Positions 5,801 through 13,988 are shown, numbered from the stretch's first letter. The stretch is 29,017 nt of DNA from Erythrobacter sp. UBA1916 (GCA_002337385.1 DDFY01000021.1:50455-79471); one strand, 5' to 3'. Program-made: numbers and translations. The notes: generated from the letters alone by a model not told the origin.

Positions 5801-8335
5801 ATGAGTGACGATCATACCATGGACGAGGGTTCCTCCAGCTATCGTATCCGCCGCAATGCCGGTGTTGCCTTCGGCCGGATCGGCGAAATTTGGCGTGCCA
5901 ACCTGCTGGTTCGCCTGGCGGGCTATGCCCTGTTGCTGGCGCTTCTGGCCGCCGCCGCCTTGTGGGCCGTGCTGGTGCGCGACCTGCCCGATGCGGAAAG
6001 CCTGCTCGACTATCGCCCGAACCTGCCGACGGTGGTGCGCGGGATCGATGGCGAGATCGTCGCCCGTTACGAGCGTGAGCGGCGCGTGGAGCTGCAGTTC
6101 AAGGATCTGCCGACCCAGCTCATCAACGCCTATACCTCAGCTGAGGACGAGACCTTCTGGAGCCACGGCGGGATCGATGCCGGCGGCTTCGTGAACGCCG
6201 TGATCGACTATGTCTCCAAACTGGGTTCGGGTGAGCGCGCGGTTGGTGGCTCGACGATTACCCAGCAGGTCGCGAAGAACATCCTGGTGGGGAACGAATA
6301 TTCGATCACCCGCAAGCTGAAAGAAATGATCCTCGCCACGCGCGTAGAAAGCGTGCTGTCGAAGCGCGAGATCATCACCTTGTACCTTAACGAAATCCCG
6401 CTCGGTCGCCGCTCTTTCGGGGTGCAGGCCGCAGCGCGCGCCTATTTCGACAAGGACGTCGACGATCTCGAACTGCACGAGATGGCCTACCTCGCGATCC
6501 TGCCCCGCGCACCGGAGGTGTACAGCCGCTCCAAGAACTTCGAAACCGCACGTGCCCGGCGCAACTGGGTGCTCGAACAGATGCAGGACAATGGCCATAT
6601 CACCGTGGCCGAAATGGAGGCTGCACAGGCCAAGCCGCTCGGGATCGTGACGAGTTCCAGCCGCACCAACGAAACCGCCGATGCGGGCTATTTCCTCGAA
6701 ACAGTCCGGCGTGAGCTGATCGAGCGCTACGGCGAAGAGGCCGATGATGGCCCCGACAGCGTCTATGCTGGCGGCCTGTGGGTACGCACCTCGCTTGACA
6801 CCGAAATGCAGGATGCCGCGCGCGATGCCCTGCGCAATGCCATCCTGCGCTATGACAACAATCGCCCCTGGAAGAAGCCGATCGCCACGGTCAATCCTGG
6901 CGATGGCGATATGAAGAGCCAGCTGCGCAGCTCCTATATCGGCATCAATTACCGTGACTGGCGTATTGCCGTCGTACTTGATCGTGCCGGGTCTTCGGGC
7001 CGGGTCGGTTTTGCCAATGGCGACGAGGGGCCGCTGGCAGGCGAACTTCCCGACGCGCTGAAGGTGGGCGATATTATCGCTGTCTCGCCACAGGGCGGCG
7101 GATGGCGGGTGCGCGGGATACCCGAGGTTTCCGGCGGGTTCGTGGCGATGATCCCGACCACGGGCCGGGTGCTGGCGATACAAGGCGGGTTCGATTCGCG
7201 GCTCGGCGCCTTCAACCGGGCGACGCAGGCGCTGCGGCAGCCCGGCTCGACCATCAAGCCGTTTGTCTATGCCACCGGGCTCGACAACGGGATGACCCCG
7301 GCCACGCTCGTGCCTGACCGGCAGTATTGCTATTATCAGGGCTCAAACCTTGGCGAAAAGTGCTTCACCAACTTCGGCGGCTCGCGCGGCGGCGGGGAAT
7401 ACCCGATGCGCTACGGGCTGGAGCAGTCGAAGAACCTGATGACCGTCCACATCGCGATGGATTCCGGAATGGAAAACGTCATCAAGACGTTCGAAGACGC
7501 TGGCATCGCCGACAAGGGGCAATACGAGCCTTATCCCGCCTTCGCGCTTGGCGCGGGTGATACCACCGTGCTGCGGCTCGTTGATGCCTATGCGATGATG
7601 GTGAACCACGGCAAGCTCATCAAACCTTCGCTGATCGACTATGTGCAGGATCGCAATGGCAAGGTGATCTGGCGCGCCGACGAGCGCCCCTGCAACGGCT
7701 GCAACATGGACGAGTGGGACGGCAAGCCCATGCCCCGGTTCCCGCGCATGGGCGTGCAGCGGATGGACCCGCGCACCGCGTTCCAGATCGTGCATATGCT
7801 CGAAGGCGTGGTGCAGCGCGGTACGGCGACCCGGCTCAAGGTGCTCGACATGCCGCTGTTCGGCAAGACCGGCACCACCTCCGGCCCGACCAACGCATGG
7901 TTCGTCGGCGGCTCGCCCGATATCGTCGCGGGCACCTATATCGGCTTCGATCAGCAGTCGCGGAAGCTGGGCGGCTATGTGCAGGGCGGCAACACGGCTG
8001 CTCCGATCTTCGTCGATTTCGCCAAGGCCACGCGTGATCGCTGGTCCGAACGGCCCTTTATCGCGCCGGACGGTGTGCGCATGGTCCGGATCGACCGGCG
8101 CAGCGGTCGGCGCGTGTTCGATGGCTGGCCCGGGCAAGGCTCCGATGCCGAGATCTGGGAAGCGTTCAAGCCAGATACCGAACCACGCCGCAGCGGCCGT
8201 GACGGCGATACCATCGCAGCCATGCGCGACCTGATCCTGGCCCAGCTGCGCAGACGCGAGCAGGGCGACGGAGCCAACCAAAGCGGCGAGGGTGAGCCAG
8301 GCAACTTCGCCGAGGATCAGGGCGGCATCTATTAA
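5801..8335 (+). CDS. mrcA: Class A penicillin-binding protein 1A (transglycosylase/transpeptidase)
   Basis: An 844-residue bifunctional murein synthase. A single N-terminal membrane anchor (about residues 34-60, GYALLLALLAAAALWAVLV) is followed by the GT51 glycosyltransferase domain. This has the catalytic Glu in EDETFWSHGGID (E115-D126), then GGSTITQQVAKN and KLKEMILATRVE. An OB-like linker (about 360-450) precedes the transpeptidase domain with S483-T-I-K486, S543-K-N545 and K689-T-G-T. All catalytic motifs are intact. The C-terminal tail is Arg/Asp/Gly-rich and probably disordered. ATG 5801 has GAGGG (5788-5792) 8 nt upstream. It lies 68 nt after the amidase on the same strand; the pair supplies cell-wall synthesis and hydrolysis and is probably co-transcribed. 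Confidence 0.96.
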   Translation: MSDDHTMDEGSSSYRIRRNAGVAFGRIGEIWRANLLVRLAGYALLLALLAAAALWAVLVRDLPDAESLLDYRPNLPTVVRGIDGEIVARYERERRVELQFKDLPTQLINAYTSAEDETFWSHGGIDAGGFVNAVIDYVSKLGSGERAVGGSTITQQVAKNILVGNEYSITRKLKEMILATRVESVLSKREIITLYLNEIPLGRRSFGVQAAARAYFDKDVDDLELHEMAYLAILPRAPEVYSRSKNFETARARRNWVLEQMQDNGHITVAEMEAAQAKPLGIVTSSSRTNETADAGYFLETVRRELIERYGEEADDGPDSVYAGGLWVRTSLDTEMQDAARDALRNAILRYDNNRPWKKPIATVNPGDGDMKSQLRSSYIGINYRDWRIAVVLDRAGSSGRVGFANGDEGPLAGELPDALKVGDIIAVSPQGGGWRVRGIPEVSGGFVAMIPTTGRVLAIQGGFDSRLGAFNRATQALRQPGSTIKPFVYATGLDNGMTPATLVPDRQYCYYQGSNLGEKCFTNFGGSRGGGEYPMRYGLEQSKNLMTVHIAMDSGMENVIKTFEDAGIADKGQYEPYPAFALGAGDTTVLRLVDAYAMMVNHGKLIKPSLIDYVQDRNGKVIWRADERPCNGCNMDEWDGKPMPRFPRMGVQRMDPRTAFQIVHMLEGVVQRGTATRLKVLDMPLFGKTGTTSGPTNAWFVGGSPDIVAGTYIGFDQQSRKLGGYVQGGNTAAPIFVDFAKATRDRWSERPFIAPDGVRMVRIDRRSGRRVFDGWPGQGSDAEIWEAFKPDTEPRRSGRDGDTIAAMRDLILAQLRRREQGDGANQSGEGEPGNFAEDQGGIY

Positions 8336-8426
8336 AACGCTGCCCAAGTCCCATATTCGCACTACCCTTTCCCTTGTCGCGCGGCTGCGCTAGTCGGCGC
8401 GCTTTGTTTTAGCGGAGACCAATGCC

Positions 8427-9554
8427 ATGCGTGCCGAAGGGCAGGCCCATATCGACCGGATCGAAGCCGCGCTGGCGCTGGTCAGGAAGTCGCTCGACTG
8501 GGACGCGGCGCTGCGCCGGCTCGACGAGCTGGAAGCGCGCGTGCAGGACCCGAACCTGTGGAACGATCCCAAGCTCGCCCAGGCAGTGAGCCGCGAGCAC
8601 AAGAACCTCAAGGACGCGGTCGCCACCGTGAACGAGATCGCTTCGGAAATGTCCGATGCGGTCGAATTCATCGAGATGGGCGAGGCCGAGGGCGATGACG
8701 AGGTGGTGGCTGACGGTCTGGCCACGCTTGCCTCGCTGGCGGAACGGGCTGACCGCGACAAGGTCAAGGCGCTGCTCTCGGGCGAGGCCGACGGCAACGA
8801 TACCTATATCGAAATCCATTCCGGCGCAGGCGGCACCGAAAGCTGCGACTGGGCCGAGATGCTGTTCCGCATGTATCATCGCTGGGCCGAGAAGCGCGGC
8901 TTCAAGGTCGAAGTGGTGGAATATCAGGCAGGCGATCAGGCGGGCATCAAGTCCGCGACGCTGCTGATCAAGGGCGAGAACGCCTATGGCTATGCCAAGA
9001 CCGAAAGCGGCGTTCACCGCCTCGTCCGCATCAGCCCCTATGACAGCTCAGCGCGCCGCCACACGAGCTTCTCCAGCGCCTGGGTCTATCCGGTGATCGA
9101 CGATAACATCGAGATCACGGTCAACGATTCCGATATCAAGGTGGACACCTACCGCGCCTCGGGCTCGGGTGGGCAGCACGTCAACACGACCGATTCCGCG
9201 GTCCGCATCACGCATATTCCGTCGGGGATCGTGGTGGCCTGCCAGTCCGACCGCAATCAGCTGAAGAACCGCGTCACCGCGATGAACATGCTGAAAGCCC
9301 GCCTTTACGAGCGCGAAATGGCCGAACGCGAGGCTGCGGCGGCGAGCGAGTACGAGGAAAAGACCGAGATCGGTTGGGGCCGCCAGATCCGCTCCTACGT
9401 CCTCCAGCCGTATCAGATGGTTAAAGACCTGCGCACCGGCGTCACCAGCCCCACGCCTGACGACGTGCTCGACGGCGACATCGACGAGTTCATCGCGGCC
9501 GCGCTTGCGCTCAAGGTTACGGGCGAGGCGGTTGAGGTAGACGACGTCGAGTAG
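8427..9554 (+). CDS. prfB: Peptide chain release factor 2
   Basis: A 375-residue class I release factor that recognises UGA and UAA and triggers peptidyl-tRNA hydrolysis in the ribosome. The catalytic GGQ is in ASGSGGQHVNTTDSAVRITH. The position of the codon-recognition SPF tripeptide reads SPY (RISPYDSSARRHTSF), a form I recall as usual for alphaproteobacterial RF2. The region equivalent to the enterobacterial programmed +1 frameshift reads straight through (ALALVRKSLDWDAALRRLDE) with no in-frame stop, so autoregulatory frameshifting is absent. ATG 8427 is preceded by GCGGAG (8412-8417) 9 nt away; an out-of-frame ATG at 8422 is ignored. It follows mrcA by 91 nt; CTAGTC at 8390-8395 may be part of its own promoter. 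Confidence 0.97.
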   Translation: MRAEGQAHIDRIEAALALVRKSLDWDAALRRLDELEARVQDPNLWNDPKLAQAVSREHKNLKDAVATVNEIASEMSDAVEFIEMGEAEGDDEVVADGLATLASLAERADRDKVKALLSGEADGNDTYIEIHSGAGGTESCDWAEMLFRMYHRWAEKRGFKVEVVEYQAGDQAGIKSATLLIKGENAYGYAKTESGVHRLVRISPYDSSARRHTSFSSAWVYPVIDDNIEITVNDSDIKVDTYRASGSGGQHVNTTDSAVRITHIPSGIVVACQSDRNQLKNRVTAMNMLKARLYEREMAEREAAAASEYEEKTEIGWGRQIRSYVLQPYQMVKDLRTGVTSPTPDDVLDGDIDEFIAAALALKVTGEAVEVDDVE

Positions 9555-9582
9555 GGACGCGCGCGATGATGTCTCATCCGGC

Positions 9583-9611
9583 TTGCCGCCTTTGCCTTCC
9601 GCGCTCTAGCA
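9583..9611 (+). promoter_or_regulatory. Candidate promoter for the 9629 methyltransferase gene
   Basis: TTGCCG (9583-9588), 17-nt spacer, CTAGCA (9606-9611), with ATG 9629 17 nt further on. It has the same -35/-10 pattern as the efp and rne candidates. Predicted by eye. Confidence 0.4.
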
Positions 9612-9628
9612 GAGTAGAGGCGCGTGCC

Positions 9629-10369
9629 ATGTTCGCATCCCGCTCTCTGGTTGCCCTGGCTGCGCTCGCGCTGCTTGGCGCCTGCAATGGGCTTGAGGAC
9701 GACCGTGCGCCGGGTTCGCAGGATTTTCCTAAGGCAGACCGGCCCGTTTCGGCGGGCGGAGCGACCGCGTTTTCCAACGAGGAGGCCCGCGACCGGAGGC
9801 AGGAGGCCGAGACGGTCATGGACCTTGCGGGCATCAAGCCCGGCATGAGCGTGGCCGACGTCGGCGCGGGCGAGGGCTATTACACCGTGCGCCTGGCCCA
9901 GCGCGTGGGTGAAACCGGGCGCGTGCTGGCCAACGATATCAACGAGGATGCGCTGCGCCGCCTCGGCAGCCGGGTCGAGCGCGACCGGCTCGACAATGTC
10001 TCGATCAAGCTCGGCCTGCCCGATGATCCGCGCCTGCCGGTCAACAGCTTCGACCGCGTCCTTCTCGTGCACATGTATCACGAGGTGGAGGAGCCCTATG
10101 CTTTCCTCTGGCGGCTGCGTCCGGCGCTGCGCGAGAAGGGGCATGTGGTGGTGGTCGATGTTGATCGCCCGGCCGATCAGCATGGTATTAGCCCGCAATT
10201 GCTGTTTTGTGAATTTGCTCGCGTGGGCTATCGGCTGACGGAATTTGTCCGAAAGCCGGAAATAGCCGGATATTATGCCGAGTTCGAAGCATCGGGCAAA
10301 CGGCCCGAACCGGGCGATATCAAGCCGTGTGTTCAGGCCGAAATTAGAGATAGTTCCGCCACCAGCTGA
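9629..10369 (+). CDS. Lipoprotein-type class I SAM methyltransferase
   Basis: A 246-residue protein with two readable parts. The N-terminus (MFASRSLVALAALALLGAC) is a typical lipoprotein signal: basic start, hydrophobic run and lipobox LGAC with lipidated C19. Residue +2 is Asn rather than Asp, which favours outer-membrane sorting. The body is a Rossmann methyltransferase with motif I VADVGAGEGYYTVRLA, an acidic ribose-binding position in ANDINEDAL, and motif post-I FDRVLLVHMYHEVEEP. The family is common in proteobacteria, but its substrate is unknown to me. ATG 9629 is chosen because AGAGG (9616-9620) is 8 nt upstream and it creates a clean signal peptide; an earlier in-frame ATG at 9566 does not. 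A SAM enzyme outside the cytoplasm would be odd, so the signal deserves a test. Confidence 0.82.
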   Translation: MFASRSLVALAALALLGACNGLEDDRAPGSQDFPKADRPVSAGGATAFSNEEARDRRQEAETVMDLAGIKPGMSVADVGAGEGYYTVRLAQRVGETGRVLANDINEDALRRLGSRVERDRLDNVSIKLGLPDDPRLPVNSFDRVLLVHMYHEVEEPYAFLWRLRPALREKGHVVVVDVDRPADQHGISPQLLFCEFARVGYRLTEFVRKPEIAGYYAEFEASGKRPEPGDIKPCVQAEIRDSSATS

Positions 10370-10379
10370 TCGGTGGCGG
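10356..10379 (+). other. Perfect intercistronic hairpin overlapping a stop codon
   Basis: CCGCCACC (10356-10363) pairs with GGTGGCGG (10372-10379) around an 8-nt loop that contains the TGA of the upstream methyltransferase. No T-run follows, and the SD of the next gene (10383-10390) starts 4 nt later, so it looks like an mRNA 3'-protecting or coupling element rather than a terminator. Confidence 0.55.
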
Positions 10380-10393
10380 CTCAGGGGAAGTAG

Positions 10394-11800
10394 ATGACGT
10401 TCAAAGGTTTGAAGCCGATTATCTATGGTGGCCGCGAGGTGTGGCCACTGGTGGAAGGTGGCAAGGGTGTTTCCGCTACCAACCACGCCAGCTCCGGGGC
10501 CTGGGCCGCGGCAGGTGGCATCGGCACGGTCAGCGCAGTCAACGCCGACAGCTATGATGCCGAAGGCAAGATCGTGCCGCAGGTCTATGACCAGCTTACG
10601 CGCAAGGAGCGGCACGAGCAGCTCATCCGCTATGCCATCGATGGCGCGGTGGAGCAGGTAAAGCGTGCCCATGACATTGCTGGCGGCAAGGGCGCCATCA
10701 ACATCAACGTGCTGTGGGAAATGGGCGGGGCGCAGGCCGTGCTCGAAGGCGTGCTCGAACGCACCAAGGGGCTCGTAACCGGCGTGACCTGCGGCGCGGG
10801 CATGCCCTATCGCCTGTCCGAGATCGCTGAGCGCTACAATGTGCACTATCTGCCCATCGTCAGCTCGGGCCGTGCGTTCCGTGCCTTGTGGAAGCGCGCC
10901 TATCACAAAGTTTCGCACCTGCTGGGCGCGGTGGTCTATGAAGACCCGTGGCTGGCGGGCGGTCACAATGGCCTGTCCAACGCCGAAGATCCCAAGGCTC
11001 CGCAAGACCCTTATCCGCGCGTGGCCGAGCTGCGCGCGATGATGCGTAAGGAAGGCGTGCCCGAAAGCGTGCCGATCGTGATGGCCGGCGGTGTCTGGTA
11101 TCTGCGCGAGTGGAACGACTGGATCGACAACGAAGAGCTTGGCCCGATCGCGTTCCAGTTCGGCACCCGTCCGTTGCTGACCGAGGAAAGCCCGATTCCG
11201 CAGGGCTGGAAGGATGCCCTGCGCACGATCCAACCCGGCGATGTCGAACTGCACCGCTTCAGCCCGACCGGCTTCTATTCGAGCGCGGTGCGCAACCCGT
11301 TCCTGCTTGACCTGATGGAGCGTTCGCAGCGCCAGATCCCTTACAGCCGCGTCGAGGCGGGCGAACATACCGTTCAGCTCGACGTGGGCGTGAAGGGCAA
11401 GAACTTCTGGGTCACACCGAAGGATCTGGAGCGAGCACGGGGCTGGGTGGCCGAGGGCCACACCACTGCGCTCAAGACGCCCGACGATACGGTGGTCTTC
11501 GTCTCGCCTGAAAAGCGCGCCGAAATCCGCCAGGACCAGGCCGATTGCATGGGCTGCCTGTCCCACTGTGGCTTTTCCAGCTGGAAGGACCACGACGACT
11601 ACACCACCGGGCGCCTCGCCGATCCGCGCAGCTTCTGCATCCAGAAGACCCTGCAGGAAATCGCCCACGGCGCTCCGGTTGAAAAGAACCTGATGTTCGC
11701 CGGCCACGCGGCCTATCGCTTTGCGGAAGACCCGTTCTATTCGAACAACTTCACCCCCTCGGTGAAGCAACTGGTCGATCGCATTCTGACCGGGGACTAG
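10394..11800 (+). CDS. Nitronate monooxygenase-like FMN-dependent oxidoreductase
   Basis: A 468-residue TIM-barrel flavoprotein of the NMO/2-nitropropane dioxygenase-like superfamily. Family hallmarks are the N-terminal GVSATNHASSGAWAAAGGIG, TGVTCGAGMPYRLSEIA, LPIVSSGRAFRALWKR, and the glycine-rich phosphate-binding region VMAGGVWYLREW followed by FQFGTRPLLTEES. It is longer than classic NMOs (about 320-360 residues) because of a C-terminal extension holding a Cys cluster, DCMGCLSHCGF, plus a later Cys in RSFCIQKT (CxxCxxxC...C), which could ligate a metal or an Fe-S cluster. Substrate unknown. ATG 10394 has AGGGGAAG (10383-10390) just upstream. It lies 24 nt after the lipoprotein methyltransferase, separated by a hairpin. 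Confidence 0.85.
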   Translation: MTFKGLKPIIYGGREVWPLVEGGKGVSATNHASSGAWAAAGGIGTVSAVNADSYDAEGKIVPQVYDQLTRKERHEQLIRYAIDGAVEQVKRAHDIAGGKGAININVLWEMGGAQAVLEGVLERTKGLVTGVTCGAGMPYRLSEIAERYNVHYLPIVSSGRAFRALWKRAYHKVSHLLGAVVYEDPWLAGGHNGLSNAEDPKAPQDPYPRVAELRAMMRKEGVPESVPIVMAGGVWYLREWNDWIDNEELGPIAFQFGTRPLLTEESPIPQGWKDALRTIQPGDVELHRFSPTGFYSSAVRNPFLLDLMERSQRQIPYSRVEAGEHTVQLDVGVKGKNFWVTPKDLERARGWVAEGHTTALKTPDDTVVFVSPEKRAEIRQDQADCMGCLSHCGFSSWKDHDDYTTGRLADPRSFCIQKTLQEIAHGAPVEKNLMFAGHAAYRFAEDPFYSNNFTPSVKQLVDRILTGD

Positions 11801-11829
11801 CCCTGGTTGGCAAGGCCAATCCGCCGCCC

Positions 11830-12501
11830 TTGCGCAATACCTTGCGCGAAGGGCTGGCGGTGCCGGCGCTGCTTGCCAACCCATTCCGGCCCGCACGCAA
11901 GGGCAGGCGGATCGGGGAAGGGCGTCCGGTTCTGGTTATTCCCGGCCTTGCCACGGGTGACATCTCCACGCTGTTGATGCGCCGCACTCTGCGCGCCCGC
12001 GGGTTTGCACCGTGCGGGTGGCACCTCGCGATTAACCACGGGGCTGACCTTGCCAAGCTGGCGAAGCTCGAAGCGCGCCTTGCCGCGCTGCACAGCCAGA
12101 CCGGGCGCAAGGTCGTGGTGGTCGGGTGGAGCCTTGGCGGGCTCTATGCGCGTATTCTCGGCCAGCGTGTGCCCGAGCATGTGGCCTCGGTCATCACCGT
12201 GGGCAGCCCATTCTCGGGCGGGCGGCGCGACAATGCCGGGTGGCGCTACTATGAGCTGATCAACGATCACACCGTCGACGATCCGCCCTTTGCGGAGGAT
12301 TTCAGCATCAAGCCGCCGGTGCCGACCGTGGCAATATGGTCGGCTATCGACGGGATCGTGGCACCGCATTCCGCGCGCGGGCTCGACAGCGAGAGCGATC
12401 TGCGCCTGCAGGTCGACAAGCAGCACTTTGCGCTCGGCACCTCGCGGCGGGCTATCGAGCAGGTCATCACCGCTATCACCATGGCCGACGCGCTCTCCTG
12501 A
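11830..12501 (+). CDS. Alpha/beta-hydrolase (lipase/esterase-like)
   Basis: About 223 residues with an alpha/beta-hydrolase fold. The N-terminal strand and oxyanion region is PVLVIPGLATGD, the nucleophile elbow is VVGWSLGGLYAR (G-W-S-L-G), the candidate acid is the Asp in WSAIDGIVAP, and the candidate His is in DKQHFALG. There is no signal peptide, so it is probably cytosolic. The substrate cannot be assigned. The start is uncertain: no ATG is available; TTG 11830 is the first conventional start in the frame, and GTG 11860 has GAAGGG (11848-11853) 6 nt upstream and is a fair alternative. The gene begins only about 30 nt after the flavoprotein stop, so co-transcription and translational coupling are likely. 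Confidence 0.8.
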   Translation: MRNTLREGLAVPALLANPFRPARKGRRIGEGRPVLVIPGLATGDISTLLMRRTLRARGFAPCGWHLAINHGADLAKLAKLEARLAALHSQTGRKVVVVGWSLGGLYARILGQRVPEHVASVITVGSPFSGGRRDNAGWRYYELINDHTVDDPPFAEDFSIKPPVPTVAIWSAIDGIVAPHSARGLDSESDLRLQVDKQHFALGTSRRAIEQVITAITMADALS

Positions 12502-12503
12502 GC

Positions 12504-12531
12504 TTGCCGCTTGCCGCTGATGCGGCTAGGG
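12504..12531 (+). promoter_or_regulatory. efp: Candidate efp promoter
   Basis: TTGCCG (12504-12509), 16-nt spacer, CTAGGG (12526-12531), starting 2 nt after the hydrolase stop; ATG is 35 nt further. A second overlapping TTGCCG occurs at 12511-12516. Best example of the recurring pattern in this window. Confidence 0.45.
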
Positions 12532-12566
12532 CGCGTGCCAATCTCTTTGAAATCGGAAGCAGACCC

Positions 12567-13130
12567 ATGAAGATCAGCGGCGTGGACATCCGTCCCGGCA
12601 ACATCATCGAATACGAAAAGGGCATCTGGAAGGTCGCCAAGATCCAGCATACCCAGCCCGGCAAGGGCGGTGCCTATATGCAGGTCGAGATGAAGAACCT
12701 CATCGACGGCCGCAAGACCAACGTCCGCTTCCGCAGCGCCGACACGGTCGAAAAGGTGCGTCTGGACACGAAGGACTACCAGTTCCTTTATGAAGACGGC
12801 GACATGCTGGTGTTCATGGACACCGACACCTTCGAGCAGATCCACCTGCCGTCGGACCTGCTGGGCGATGCCCGCCCGTTCCTGCAGGACGGCATGCAGG
12901 TCTCGCTCGAACTGTGGGAAGAGCGCCCGATTTCGGTCGCCCTGCCGAACCAGGTGGAAGCGACCATCGTCGAGGCCGATGCGGTGGTGAAGGGGCAGAC
13001 CGCCTCCTCCAGCTACAAGCCTGCCGTGCTCGACAACGGCGTGCGCATCATGGTCCCGCCGCATATCGAAAGCGGCACCCGGATCGTGGTCGACGTTTAC
13101 GAGCAGGCCTACGTCGGGAAGGCTGGTTAA
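12567..13130 (+). CDS. efp: Translation elongation factor P
   Basis: A 187-residue, three-domain EF-P, which binds between the P and E sites and relieves stalling at polyproline. The KOW-like N-terminal domain carries the tip loop QPGKGGAY with the modifiable lysine at K33, equivalent to E. coli K34. This implies lysine-type rather than arginine-rhamnosyl modification, although no epmA/epmB gene is in the window. The OB domains follow (LPSDLLGDARPFLQDGM; TASSSYKPAVLDNGVRIMVP, the EF-P signature region). Start ATG 12567 has GGAAG (12555-12559) 7 nt upstream. Own promoter likely; a suhB-like gene follows after 6 nt and is probably co-transcribed. Confidence 0.97.
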   Translation: MKISGVDIRPGNIIEYEKGIWKVAKIQHTQPGKGGAYMQVEMKNLIDGRKTNVRFRSADTVEKVRLDTKDYQFLYEDGDMLVFMDTDTFEQIHLPSDLLGDARPFLQDGMQVSLELWEERPISVALPNQVEATIVEADAVVKGQTASSSYKPAVLDNGVRIMVPPHIESGTRIVVDVYEQAYVGKAG

Positions 13131-13136
13131 ACCACC

Positions 13137-13958
13137 ATGGCAGCAATTTCCGGCCTCATTCGCGTGATGGAAAAGGCCGCCCGCAAGGCGGGTGGTCGCC
13201 TGCGCCGCGACTTCGGCGAAATCGAGAACCTGCAGGTTTCCCGCAAGGGCCCGGCAGACTTCGTCTCCAAGGCAGACGAAGCCTCCGAACGCATCCTGTG
13301 GGATGAGCTCAAGGTCGCGCGCCCCGGTTGGGGCTTCCTGCTCGAAGAGGGCGGCGAGATCGAGGCAGAGCCAGGTCAGCCGCGCTTCATCATCGATCCG
13401 CTCGACGGCACCAGCAACTTCCTCCACGGCCTGCCGCACTTCGCGATCTCCATCGCGGTGCAGGAGCGCAAGCTTGGCTCGGACGAGTGGGGCGATGTCA
13501 CCGCCGGGCTGATCTATCAGCCGATCACCGACGAGACCTTCTGGGCCGAGAAGTCGCGTGGCGCATGGCTCCACGACGGGCGGCTGCGCGTTTCGGGCCG
13601 CAGGCACCTGAGCGAGGCGCTGATCGCTACCGGCACGCCCTATCAGGGCCATGGCAATTTCTCCGAATGGACCCGCATCTTCAGCCATGTCGGCCCCAAC
13701 GTGGCGGGTATCCGCCGGTATGGTGCTGCATCGCTTGATCTTGCATGGGTTGCAGCGGGCCGGTTCGACGGGTTCTGGGAAAGCGATCTTTCCGCATGGG
13801 ACACCGCGGCAGGCTGTCTGCTGATCCGCGAGGCGGGCGGGTTCGTGTCCGACTATCGCGGGCGCAGCCAGACGATTTGCGACAAGCAGGTGATTGCCGG
13901 CAACGACCAGATGCACTCGCGTCTCCACAAGTTGGTGACCGAAGCGCTGAAGGCATAG
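13137..13958 (+). CDS. suhB: Inositol monophosphatase family protein (SuhB-like)
   Basis: A 273-residue Mg2+/Li+-sensitive phosphatase of the inositol monophosphatase superfamily. Metal-binding motifs are complete: EEGGEIE (EExG-type), DPLDGTSNFLHG (the DPxDGT signature) and WDTAAGCLLIREAGG (the WDxAAG signature). Likely substrates are myo-inositol-1-phosphate or related sugar phosphates; in E. coli SuhB also acts in rRNA transcription antitermination, but that cannot be inferred here. ATG 13137 lies 6 nt after the efp stop; the nearest purine-rich element GGGAAGG (13116-13122) is 14 nt upstream, so translation may be coupled to efp. An internal ATG at codon 11 is a possible alternative start. 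Confidence 0.93.
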   Translation: MAAISGLIRVMEKAARKAGGRLRRDFGEIENLQVSRKGPADFVSKADEASERILWDELKVARPGWGFLLEEGGEIEAEPGQPRFIIDPLDGTSNFLHGLPHFAISIAVQERKLGSDEWGDVTAGLIYQPITDETFWAEKSRGAWLHDGRLRVSGRRHLSEALIATGTPYQGHGNFSEWTRIFSHVGPNVAGIRRYGAASLDLAWVAAGRFDGFWESDLSAWDTAAGCLLIREAGGFVSDYRGRSQTICDKQVIAGNDQMHSRLHKLVTEALKA

Positions 13959-13959
13959 C

Positions 13960-13988
13960 TTGTCAGGTTGCGCGGGGGCCTGTATCGG
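13960..13988 (+). promoter_or_regulatory. Candidate tRNA-Leu promoter
   Basis: TTGTCA (13960-13965), 17-nt spacer, TATCGG (13983-13988), with the mature tRNA starting 17 nt further on. It begins just after the suhB stop. Predicted by eye. Confidence 0.4.

Noticed and set aside
8427..8520. Programmed frameshift site in prfB
   Set aside because: The frame reads through without an in-frame TGA or a CTTTGA-type slip site.
9413..11896. 827-codon open frame on the minus strand
   Set aside because: It runs antisense across the 3' end of prfB, the lipoprotein methyltransferase and the flavoprotein, all of which have clear motifs; a product of high-GC codon bias.
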